This document shows, piece after piece, positions 1-7,759 of a stretch of DNA of 64,000 nt. This DNA comes from an uncultured Pelagibacteraceae bacterium. Lineage in GTDB: Bacteria > Pseudomonadota > Alphaproteobacteria > Pelagibacterales > Pelagibacteraceae. The stretch covers positions 31,902-95,901 of the forward strand of contig CABXYF010000003.1 of NCBI GenBank assembly GCA_902516435.1, given 5' to 3'. The position numbers and the translations under genes were made by a program. The notes below the pieces were generated by a model that ran no database searches, was not told the DNA's origin, and was given only the letters and a program-made list of their open reading frames with translations. The first letter of the stretch is position 1; each line of letters opens with the position of its first letter.

Positions 1-70
1 TAATTGTTTAGAACCATTATAAGTTATTGATGAGGTTTATCAACGATATTTAAAATTAAGAAAACAACTT

Positions 71-88
71 ATAAGACGTGTATCTTAT
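71..88. promoter_or_regulatory. Short inverted repeat upstream of the sqr-like gene
   Basis: A 6-bp inverted repeat (ATAAGA at 71-76 and TCTTAT at 83-88, with 6 bases between) lies about 27 bases before the first ATG. It could be an operator or part of a promoter, but short AT-rich repeats arise easily by chance at this base composition. Nothing else recognisable is present in bases 1-115. Confidence 0.25.
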
Positions 89-115
89 ATGGTTTATTAG
101 TGTTAGTTTTTTTAT

Positions 116-1357
116 ATGAATAACTCAAATCACTCAAATATTTTAATAATCGGTGGCGGCTGCGCTGGTATATCGGTTGCCACAAGACTAAAAAGTTTAA
201 AATCTGACTTAACAATATCTATTATTGAACCTTCAGAAAAATCTTTATATCAAGCTGCTTGGACTTTAGTTGGTGCTGGTGCCTACGATGTTGATAGTAC
301 AATTAAACCAATGTCTTCGGTAATGCCAAGTTTTGTAAATTGGATTAAAGAATATGCTGAAAGTTTTGCACCTGAATCAAATTCAGTCAAAACATCAAGT
401 GGTGAATATTCATATGATTACTTAGTAGTTTGTCCTGGTCTTAAACTCAACTTTGATGGTGTTGCAGGATTAAAAGAGTCATTAGGAAAAAATAATGTTT
501 GCACAAACTATAGTGCAGATATGGCTGTATATACTTGGGAGTGTTTAAAGAATTTAAATAGTGGTAATTTATTATTTACTGAACCACCTATGCCGATTAA
601 ATGTGCGGGGGCTCCACAAAAAATAGCATATTTAGCTGCTGATCATTTGAAAAAAAAAGGAGCACTAAAAGATAGTAATTTAGAATTTTTATGTGCAAAA
701 CCTGTAATTTTTGGAGTACCTCATTTTCAAGGTCCGCTTAATGAAATTTGTGACTCATATGGAATTAAAAGAAGCTTTCAACACAATTTAATTTCCATAA
801 GTGGAGAAGCTAAAGAAGCTGTTTTTAAACAATCAGATAAAGATGGAAATACAAAAGAAGTTACCAAGAAATTTGATTTTATTCATGTAACACCTCCACA
901 AACATCTCCAGACTTTATTAAAAATAGTCCGTTAGCTGATGCTGGAGGATGGGTGGATGTTGACCATAAAGGTGGAACTTTAAGACATACAAAATACGAA
1001 AATATTTACAGCTTAGGCGATGTAATGAATGCACCTAATGCAAAAACAGGGGCGGCAGTTAGAAAGCAAGCTCCAATAGTTGCACATAATATTGTAAAGG
1101 ATATTAATAAGTCATCTCAAGAATATAGACTTTATGACGGATATGGTGCTTGTCCACTAACAGTTGCTTACGGTAAAGTAATGTTAGCAGAGTTTTGTTA
1201 TGGTGGAAAAGTTACCCCAAGTTTACCCTTTGATCCAACTAAGCCTAGTTCGATATATTGGCAAATGAAATCAAAACTTTTTCCTTGGTTGCAATGGAAC
1301 GTAATGTTTAAAGGAAAAGAGTGGAGCAAACCAAACCATAAAGCTATTGAAAATTAG
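116..1357 (+). CDS. sqr: Sulfide:quinone oxidoreductase (SQOR-type flavoprotein)
   Basis: Predicted membrane-peripheral FAD enzyme that oxidises sulfide and passes electrons to quinone. The N-terminal dinucleotide-binding loop GGGCAG is at residues 12-17, and a second FAD-contacting motif (YSLGDV) is near 298-303. Both redox cysteines of the human-like SQOR branch have counterparts: Cys163 in KCAGAPQK and Cys346 in GACPLT. At 413 residues it has full family length. It stands alone, 118 bases before the sugar ABC genes, and no persulfide dioxygenase or rhodanese is visible beside it. The start at 116 puts the FAD loop at the usual distance from the N-terminus; no strong ribosome-binding site is seen. 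A related flavoprotein with another thiol substrate cannot be excluded, but the two-cysteine pattern favours SQR. Confidence 0.87.
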   Translation: MNNSNHSNILIIGGGCAGISVATRLKSLKSDLTISIIEPSEKSLYQAAWTLVGAGAYDVDSTIKPMSSVMPSFVNWIKEYAESFAPESNSVKTSSGEYSYDYLVVCPGLKLNFDGVAGLKESLGKNNVCTNYSADMAVYTWECLKNLNSGNLLFTEPPMPIKCAGAPQKIAYLAADHLKKKGALKDSNLEFLCAKPVIFGVPHFQGPLNEICDSYGIKRSFQHNLISISGEAKEAVFKQSDKDGNTKEVTKKFDFIHVTPPQTSPDFIKNSPLADAGGWVDVDHKGGTLRHTKYENIYSLGDVMNAPNAKTGAAVRKQAPIVAHNIVKDINKSSQEYRLYDGYGACPLTVAYGKVMLAEFCYGGKVTPSLPFDPTKPSSIYWQMKSKLFPWLQWNVMFKGKEWSKPNHKAIEN

Positions 1358-1475
1358 TTTTAATTTAATAAAATTTTAATTATTTAATAATTATGATTTT
1401 TGTACAGCTATCTAAAAAATTTTTATCTAATACTAATAAAGTTAATTTATACTCACTAATTATTAGATATTAGAC

Positions 1476-2531
1476 GTGGCTAACATACAATTTAAAGGAA
1501 TTCATAAATCATTTGGTTCAAATAAAATAATTACAGATTTTAATTTAAAAGGTAACGAAGATGAATTTCTTGTTTTAGTCGGACCATCAGGGTGTGGGAA
1601 ATCAACTTTATTAAGAATGATTGCAGGACTTGAAAAGATTGATGATGGAGAAATATTTATTAACGATATAAAAATAAACGAACTTCACCCTTCAAAACGT
1701 CAAACCGCAATGGTATTTCAATCTTATGCTCTATATCCCCATATGAATGTTTTTGAAAACATGTCTTTTGGGCTAAAAATAGAAAAGAGACCAAAAGATG
1801 AAATTCAGTCGAAAGTAGCAGAGGCTGCAAAAATTTTGAAAATAGAGGAACTTTTAGATAGGCGACCAAAAGAATTATCTGGTGGGCAAAGGCAAAGAGT
1901 TGCTATTGGAAGAGCTATAACCAGAAATCCAAAAATATTTCTTTTCGATGAGCCTTTGTCTAATTTAGATGCTGCATTAAGAGCAGAAATGAGGGTAGAA
2001 ATATCAAAGTTACATAATCAAATTAAGACTAATATGATTTACGTTACTCACGATCAAGTTGAGGCAATGACCTTAGCTGATAGAATAGTTATACTTAATA
2101 AAGGAAAAATTGAGCAGGTTGGAACTCCAGAAGAAATTTATAATGATCCTGCAAATATTTTTGTGGCTCAATTTATTGGAACACCAAAAATGAATATATT
2201 AGAAATTAGTGAGGAAAATATAATATCTGAAACTACAATAAAATTTTTAGGTTTAGAAATTGAATTTAATAATATTAAATTTAAAAAAACTAAACATTAT
2301 ATTGGCATTAGGCCTGAACATTTGAAAGTAAATCATAAAAGTGCTTTTACTTTTATTCCTGAAGTTGAGTTGATTGAAAATCTTGGAAATGAAAAAATTG
2401 TATACATTAAAAATGAGGCCGACCAGCTAAGTGCAAAAATTTCAAGTAATGAAAAAGTTACAAATAAAGTTGGTTTTGATTTAAAGGATATTTTTATTTT
2501 CAATAAAAATGGAGAAAGAATAAAATTATAA
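1476..2531 (+). CDS. Sugar ABC transporter ATP-binding protein (MalK/UgpC type)
   Basis: ATPase subunit of a carbohydrate ABC importer, acting at the inner face of the membrane. Walker A GPSGCGKST is at residues 36-44, Q-loop Gln82, signature LSGGQRQ at 134-140, Walker B with DEP at 158-160, and the switch His192. A C-terminal TOBE-like regulatory domain follows from about residue 235, as in the MalK/UgpC/SmoK family. It starts at GTG (1476), which gives the standard N-terminus; the family length of about 350 fits. It heads a co-directional set of binding protein, two permeases and a glycosidase, but a 138-base gap separates it from the binding-protein gene, so it may be transcribed separately. 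Substrate cannot be read from this subunit. Confidence 0.93.
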   Translation: MANIQFKGIHKSFGSNKIITDFNLKGNEDEFLVLVGPSGCGKSTLLRMIAGLEKIDDGEIFINDIKINELHPSKRQTAMVFQSYALYPHMNVFENMSFGLKIEKRPKDEIQSKVAEAAKILKIEELLDRRPKELSGGQRQRVAIGRAITRNPKIFLFDEPLSNLDAALRAEMRVEISKLHNQIKTNMIYVTHDQVEAMTLADRIVILNKGKIEQVGTPEEIYNDPANIFVAQFIGTPKMNILEISEENIISETTIKFLGLEIEFNNIKFKKTKHYIGIRPEHLKVNHKSAFTFIPEVELIENLGNEKIVYIKNEADQLSAKISSNEKVTNKVGFDLKDIFIFNKNGERIKL

Positions 2532-2618
2532 TACAACTGTAAATTGATATAATTCGTTTTTTTCATGTAAAATAAAATTAAATAATATTTTTTATTAATT
2601 ATTTACTCAAATATTTGC

Positions 2619-2629
2619 GACATCCTGTC
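2619..2629. promoter_or_regulatory. Inverted repeat GACA-TCC-TGTC upstream of sugar SBP
   Basis: A small GC-containing dyad in an otherwise AT-only leader lies 40 bases upstream of the binding-protein ATG. It is a candidate operator for the sugar-uptake genes. The rest of the gap between 2532 and 2669 holds poly-T and AT-rich sequence without a convincing -35/-10 pair. Confidence 0.3.
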
Positions 2630-2659
2630 AAATATAGTATTTTTTTTTAAAAAAATCCT

Positions 2660-2666
2660 AGGAGGA
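2660..2666 (+). promoter_or_regulatory. Strong Shine-Dalgarno site of the sugar-binding protein gene
   Basis: The sequence AGGAGGA ends three bases before the ATG at 2670. It is one of the strongest ribosome-binding sites in the window and fits high expression of a periplasmic binding protein. Confidence 0.8.
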
Positions 2667-2669
2667 GAA

Positions 2670-3998
2670 ATGAAAAATATAGTTAAAATATTTTGCATAG
2701 TTTCATTATTCATTACAAATGTAGTTTATGCAGATATTAAATTCTGGACCACAGAAGTCCAACCTGCTCGAATGGCTAAACAAGAAGAAATGGCTAAAGC
2801 TTTTGAGGCTAAAACAGGAATAAAAGTAGATGTAATTCCAATTGAAGAAAAAGAGTTGGGAACTAGAGCAACAGCTGCAGCAGCAGCAGGAGATTTACCA
2901 GATGTAATCTACCATACTTTACAATATGTATTACCGTGGGCAGAGGCAGGTATATTAGATGTTGATGCTAATAACGCAGTAGTTAAAGCACTTGGTAAAA
3001 GTACTTTTGCTCCAGGTGCTCTTAATATGGCTAAGTCAGGATCAAAAATTGCTGCTGTCCCAGTTGATGGTTGGACACAGATGGTTGTTTACAGAAAAGA
3101 TCTTTTTGAGAACGCTGATTTAGAACCACCTACAAGTTATGCTAACATTGTAAAAGCTGTTGAGAAATTATCAAAAGTAAATGGCGTGTTTGGTTTCGTA
3201 GCTGCTACTAAAACTGATGAAAATTTTATGAGTCAGGTTTTAGAACATGTTCTTTTAGCAAATGGAGTAAACATTGTTAAAAAAGGTGGTGTTAAGAAGC
3301 AAGGTAAAAAATTAAAAGAAGCATTAGAGTTTTATAAGGTCATCGCGAAGGCAAGTCCTCCAGGTGAACTTTATTGGAAACAATCAAGAGCACTTTATTT
3401 TGCTGGAAAGACGCCAATGATTATTTGGTCTCCCTTTATTATGGATGAGCTTGCAGGTTTAAGAGACTCTGCTCCTCCAACAATAAATAGCGATCCAACA
3501 TCACCTGAATTAGCCTCTAAAACTGGTTTTATAACTAATTTTAGTGGTCCGAGTAATAAGAAAGGTGCTGCTTGGGCAGATATTAGATACTTCGGTATAA
3601 CAGCTGACGCTGATACTGATGAAGCAAAGCAATTTATCATGTACTCAATGGATGAAGGCTATACAAGTACCTTATCTATCGCTCCAGAGGGTAAATTTCC
3701 AGTAAGAAGAGGAAATTCGAGCGATCCTGAAGCATTTACAAAAGCTTGGAGTAAACTGCCAGTTGGAGTTGATAGAAAAGCACCTTTGTCAGATCTTTAT
3801 GACCCAGATGTTATAAATAACATTGTTGCAGGTTTAGATACTGCAAATAGATGGGGAGTTAAAGAAGGTGAACTATCTAGAGCATCTAAAATTATTAATT
3901 CACAATTCATAAACAGAATCACAAGAGAATATATAGATGATGAAATTTCTGTTGATGAAGCGGTTGATAAAATAAATGCTGGATTAGCTAGCTTCTAA
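2670..3998 (+). CDS. Extracellular sugar-binding protein of ABC transporter (family 1 SBP)
   Basis: Periplasmic solute receptor for the adjacent importer. Residues 1-21 form a signal peptide (basic start, hydrophobic core, cleavage after VYA). The mature part has the family 1 SBP layout, with an early segment on the order of KAFEAKTGIKVDVIPI and an aromatic-rich binding region around DGWTQMVVYRKDLF. At 442 residues it is in the usual range for oligosaccharide or glycoside receptors. A very strong Shine-Dalgarno site precedes it and a terminator-like hairpin follows 15 bases after its stop, so its transcript probably exceeds that of the permeases. The downstream glycosidase suggests a glycoside ligand rather than a free monosaccharide (inference). 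Confidence 0.92.
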   Translation: MKNIVKIFCIVSLFITNVVYADIKFWTTEVQPARMAKQEEMAKAFEAKTGIKVDVIPIEEKELGTRATAAAAAGDLPDVIYHTLQYVLPWAEAGILDVDANNAVVKALGKSTFAPGALNMAKSGSKIAAVPVDGWTQMVVYRKDLFENADLEPPTSYANIVKAVEKLSKVNGVFGFVAATKTDENFMSQVLEHVLLANGVNIVKKGGVKKQGKKLKEALEFYKVIAKASPPGELYWKQSRALYFAGKTPMIIWSPFIMDELAGLRDSAPPTINSDPTSPELASKTGFITNFSGPSNKKGAAWADIRYFGITADADTDEAKQFIMYSMDEGYTSTLSIAPEGKFPVRRGNSSDPEAFTKAWSKLPVGVDRKAPLSDLYDPDVINNIVAGLDTANRWGVKEGELSRASKIINSQFINRITREYIDDEISVDEAVDKINAGLASF

Positions 3999-4013
3999 TA
4001 ATTTAAATTAATT

Positions 4014-4048
4014 AAAAAAGCGGATAAGATTACTTATCCGCTTTTTTT
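4014..4048 (+). terminator. Terminator/attenuator hairpin abutting permease start codon
   Basis: A perfect 15-bp stem (4014-4028 with 4033-4047) with loop ATTA is followed by a run of seven T residues at 4042-4048, partly paired in the stem. The next base starts the permease ATG. This is a textbook intrinsic terminator placed inside an operon, which would allow only partial read-through into the permeases. There is no room for a Shine-Dalgarno site between the hairpin and the ATG. The same arrangement recurs at 43109-43142. Confidence 0.88.
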
Positions 4049-5308
4049 ATGAAAGATACTTTAGCAAATACTGAAAAGAAGACTGCATATATTTTAACTT
4101 TACCTGCAGTTACTTTAGTTTTTGCAATAATTTTATTTCCTATTTTTGCGAATGTTTGGATAAGTTTTAAAGAAGTTGAGCTTAAAGATATAAGAATACC
4201 AGAGCCAAGAGCTAAAAAAATTGTCAAATCTATATCTAAAGATCCTTCAAAAATAAAAATTTTATATAAATTAAGAAATAGCTCCTTACTTCAAGAAATT
4301 AGGGATGTTTCATTTCAAGATAAATTTCCAAAAAATTTTGAAATTGAAAAATTAGACCCACGTTGTGATTACCAAAAATATACTTTAAAATGTAAATTTG
4401 GTAATTGGCCAGCAAAATATAGAGAAAATTTTCAAATAGTATTTGGAACAAATGATGGTTCAAATATTGATAAAAAAGTTCTCAAATCAACAAAACCTAA
4501 ATTAAATGGTTCATCAGATAATATATTACTAAATACTAATTTTACTTTAAAAAATTTCAAGAAAGTTTTATTTGATAATGAATTTGTAGACCTGTTACTC
4601 ACAACTTTTTACTACACATTTTTTGGTACACTTGGCTCAATCATATTTGGTATTTTAACAGCCCAAATGGTCAATCAAAAATTTTATGGTCGAACATTTA
4701 TGCGAAGTGTTTTACTTTTCCCCTATGTTGCACCAGTTGTCGCTTTAGCTTATACATGGGAACTTCTGTTGGATCCAAATAGTGGGACTTTAAATAGTTT
4801 GCTAATCAACTACCAAGTTATTGAAACACCCATAAATTTACTCGGACAAAAATACATCAACATTAATATATTAGGGTTTGATTTTAAATTAAGATTAGCT
4901 CTAACAACAGTAATTATGTTTGAAATTTGGAGATATTTTCCTTTAGCTTTTTTATTTATCCTTGCAAGACTTCAAGCTATTCCAAAAGAATTATATGAGG
5001 CAGCTGATGTTGATGGGGCAAGCCCGTTTCAGAAGTTTTTCAATATAACCCTCCCTCAAATTACTGCAGTTATATCGATTTTATTTATGATTAGATTTAT
5101 TTGGAATTTTAATAAGTTTGAAGATGTTTTCTTACTTACAGGTGGCGCCTCAGGTACGAGAACGTTACCCATAAATGTTTATCAACAAGGTTTTGCAATA
5201 TCTGACATTGGAATGGGATCGGCTGTTTCAATGGTGATAGTCGTTTTACTTTTATTATTTATGTTTTTTTACTTTAAGCTTTTAGGAAAAAGAGTGGATG
5301 AGAACTAA
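4049..5308 (+). CDS. Sugar ABC transporter permease, MalF-like, with large soluble insert
   Basis: Inner-membrane permease. A first membrane segment at about residues 11-32 is followed by a hydrophilic stretch of about 130 residues (about 40-170) before the usual permease core. The insert carries two cysteines, Cys106 and Cys115, that could pair in the periplasm. The core has about five membrane segments and the EAA loop (EAADVDGASP, about 317-326) that docks on the ATPase. At 419 residues it is longer than ordinary UgpA/ThuF permeases, which lack such an insert. E. coli MalF has a comparable periplasmic P2 domain, but between later helices. The ATG at 4049 directly follows a poly-T tract without a ribosome-binding site, and overlaps no other gene. 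Its 3' end overlaps the next permease by 11 bases. Confidence 0.9.
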   Translation: MKDTLANTEKKTAYILTLPAVTLVFAIILFPIFANVWISFKEVELKDIRIPEPRAKKIVKSISKDPSKIKILYKLRNSSLLQEIRDVSFQDKFPKNFEIEKLDPRCDYQKYTLKCKFGNWPAKYRENFQIVFGTNDGSNIDKKVLKSTKPKLNGSSDNILLNTNFTLKNFKKVLFDNEFVDLLLTTFYYTFFGTLGSIIFGILTAQMVNQKFYGRTFMRSVLLFPYVAPVVALAYTWELLLDPNSGTLNSLLINYQVIETPINLLGQKYININILGFDFKLRLALTTVIMFEIWRYFPLAFLFILARLQAIPKELYEAADVDGASPFQKFFNITLPQITAVISILFMIRFIWNFNKFEDVFLLTGGASGTRTLPINVYQQGFAISDIGMGSAVSMVIVVLLLLFMFFYFKLLGKRVDEN

Positions 5309-6491
5309 AAATTCAATTTTATTTACATTGATAACATCATTTTTTTTGATTTTCATAGTTTCTATATGGAAAATATTAGCAACGTTACAGGGATTAAATA
5401 TTCAAAGCTTTAATTTACAAATAATTTTTATTTTTGGTCTCCTAATATCATTTGCTAATTTAAGAATAGGCAGCAAAATCAAAATTTTTTATAAATCAAT
5501 TATTTTTTCTCTAATTTTTGTAATCTGTGATGGTTATATTATTCAAAAATTACCATTATGGTATAACATTGGTATTTTCATAATTTTGTATTTTTTTGTT
5601 AATAAAATAAATAAATATAGTTTTAAAGATTTAAAGGAACAACACTCAACTCAAGTAATCTTTTTTGATTTTTTAACATTATTTGGTATTTTATTTTTTT
5701 CATTCGTAATACTTTTTCCTTTTTATATGATGTTAATTACAAGTTTTAAAACTCAAATAGCTTTATTAGTTAACCCTTTAGATTTCAGTATTAATTTTAG
5801 TCAAGATTTTAAAGATCTATTTAAATCTTATTTTGTAATTTTTAAATCTTATAAATTTGGTCAATATATTTTAACTAGTACTATTGTGTCTGTAGGCACA
5901 GTGATAATAACTCTTATTTTTGCTATCCCAGCAGCATATGCAATTGCTCGATTAAATTTTTTTGGAAAAACATTTATGTCAACATCAATATTAATAATTT
6001 ATATGTTTCCGGCAATTGTCTTAGTAATTCCTCTGTACACAATCTTTAGTCAATTAGGTCTAAGAAATTCTATAGAAGGTTTGTTAATTGTTTATACAGC
6101 CACAACTCTACCGGTAGCAATTTATATGCTACAAGGATATTTTAAGAGCATCCCTAAAGAATTAGAGGAAGCAGCAATATTGGATAAACTTAGTTGGTTT
6201 GGAATAATTACTAAAATAATAATTCCATTAAGTATTCCTGCAATATCTTCTGTGGCTTTATATGTTTTTATGATAGCTTGGAATGAATTCTTATTTTCTT
6301 TAATGTTTCTAGATAACCCAAATTCTTTTACTCTTTCAAGAGCCATACAATATTTAAGTGGTGATGCAGAAACACCTAGACAATATTTAATGGCTGGTTC
6401 TGTTATTGTGACTTTACCTGTTCTGTTTATTTTTGTTTATTTTGAGAAATATTTAGTCAGTGGTCTTACTGCAGGGAGTGTAAAAGGTTGA
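5298..6491 (+). CDS. Sugar ABC transporter permease, MalG-like, with extra N-terminal membrane segments
   Basis: Second permease of the importer. The MalG-type core begins near residue 120 and includes an EAA loop (EAAILDKLSW, about 291-300). Ahead of it lies an extension of about 115 residues with three or four hydrophobic segments (about 7-28, 39-54, 68-84, 90-102) that typical 270-300-residue MalG homologues do not have. The gene overlaps its predecessor by 11 bases and its successor by 4, so the three are probably translationally coupled. The extension is in frame with no internal stop, so it is a real part of the protein if translation begins at the overlapping ATG. An internal start near residue 120 would give a normal-sized permease, but no ribosome-binding site is obvious there. 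Confidence 0.9.
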   Translation: MRTKNSILFTLITSFFLIFIVSIWKILATLQGLNIQSFNLQIIFIFGLLISFANLRIGSKIKIFYKSIIFSLIFVICDGYIIQKLPLWYNIGIFIILYFFVNKINKYSFKDLKEQHSTQVIFFDFLTLFGILFFSFVILFPFYMMLITSFKTQIALLVNPLDFSINFSQDFKDLFKSYFVIFKSYKFGQYILTSTIVSVGTVIITLIFAIPAAYAIARLNFFGKTFMSTSILIIYMFPAIVLVIPLYTIFSQLGLRNSIEGLLIVYTATTLPVAIYMLQGYFKSIPKELEEAAILDKLSWFGIITKIIIPLSIPAISSVALYVFMIAWNEFLFSLMFLDNPNSFTLSRAIQYLSGDAETPRQYLMAGSVIVTLPVLFIFVYFEKYLVSGLTAGSVKG

Positions 6492-7759
6492 GAGATAATT
6501 TAATAGAAAAAGCAAAAAAGGTTTTATTAGGTAATAAAAAAAAAGGTTTCACATTACCTACAAATAATAAATTATATCCCGCTCAATGGAAATGGGATTC
6601 TGGATTTATTGCTCTAGGGTACTCGCATTTTAAACTCAAGTATGCACTTGATGAAATAACAACTCTTTTAAGGGGTCAATGGAAAGATGGCATGATACCT
6701 CATATTTTATTCCATGATTTAAAGACAGATTATTATCCAAACCACTCCGTATGGAATTGCGGGAACAAGATTCATTCGTCAGGAATAACTCAACCACCTG
6801 TTCTTGCAATTATGTTAAAGAAAATTTTAGATAAAAATAAAATTAAAATTTCAGACAAATTAAAAATTAAGTCAATAGTTCAAAAATTAAAAAAATATCA
6901 CGATTGGTTAATTAAATATAGAGACCCAAAAAATACAGGTCTGGTTTCGATATTGCATCCTTGGGAAAGTGGATATGATAATTCTCCACTTTGGGATTAT
7001 TCTATGAACGAGGTAAAAGTTGAAAAAAATTTAAAATATAAACGAGGAGATAATAAAGTTATAAATCCAGAATACAGACCCTTAGATACAGATTACGATA
7101 GATATGTAACAATTAAAAATCATTTAAGAAAAAATAAATACAATCCCAAGAATCTTTATAAAACGTCTATGTTTAATGTTGTTGATGTCGGCTTTAATTC
7201 AATATTTTTAAGAGCAAATAAAGATTTACTAGAATTGCTTAAAATTTTTAATCTTGAACATAAAAGTTTACAAAAATTTATTTTAAAATCAGAAAATCAG
7301 ATTGAAAAACTATATAATGAAAAAAAAGGAGTTTTTACTAATTATGATATTAAAAATAAAAAAAAAATCATAGTTCCCTCAATTACAAATTATTTTATTT
7401 TATTTGCTGATTTAAAAAATCAATCAATTAATAAAAAAATAATAAAGGATCTAAAAAATCATAACCAAAATGAAAAATATCTATTTTCTAGTATTAAACC
7501 AAATTATGGGAAATTTGAGGAAAAACGCTATTGGAGAGGTCCAGTTTGGATAAATTGTAATTGGATTATCTATCAAGGGTTAAAGAATAAAGATAAGAAA
7601 TTTGCTAATAAAATTAAAGAAAAAACAATAAATCTAATTAAAAAAAAGGGTTTCTATGAATACTACAGTTTTAAAACAGGAGAAGCATTTGGGGCAAGTA
7701 ACTTTTCTTGGACCGCTTCTTTATTTTTAGATTTGGTAATGGAAAAGAAATATAACTAA
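6488..7759 (+). CDS. GH63-like glycoside hydrolase (glucosylglycerate/mannosylglycerate hydrolase type)
   Basis: Predicted cytoplasmic glycosidase with an (alpha/alpha)6-barrel; no signal peptide is present. The N-terminal WKWDSGF motif (35-41), SGYDNSPLWD (161-170) with acidic Asp164, WRGPVW (349-354), and a C-terminal segment with Glu391 and SNFSWTAS (404-411) are arranged as in bacterial GH63/MGH1-like hydrolases that act on glucosylglycerate or mannosylglycerate. At 423 residues it matches that branch, not the larger eukaryotic glucosidases. The start is TTG at 6488, overlapping the permease stop TGA, so the enzyme is coupled to the importer. It probably hydrolyses whatever that importer delivers. 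The exact sugar and aglycone are inferred and could also be a trehalose-like or other alpha-glycoside. Confidence 0.75.
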   Translation: MRDNLIEKAKKVLLGNKKKGFTLPTNNKLYPAQWKWDSGFIALGYSHFKLKYALDEITTLLRGQWKDGMIPHILFHDLKTDYYPNHSVWNCGNKIHSSGITQPPVLAIMLKKILDKNKIKISDKLKIKSIVQKLKKYHDWLIKYRDPKNTGLVSILHPWESGYDNSPLWDYSMNEVKVEKNLKYKRGDNKVINPEYRPLDTDYDRYVTIKNHLRKNKYNPKNLYKTSMFNVVDVGFNSIFLRANKDLLELLKIFNLEHKSLQKFILKSENQIEKLYNEKKGVFTNYDIKNKKKIIVPSITNYFILFADLKNQSINKKIIKDLKNHNQNEKYLFSSIKPNYGKFEEKRYWRGPVWINCNWIIYQGLKNKDKKFANKIKEKTINLIKKKGFYEYYSFKTGEAFGASNFSWTASLFLDLVMEKKYN

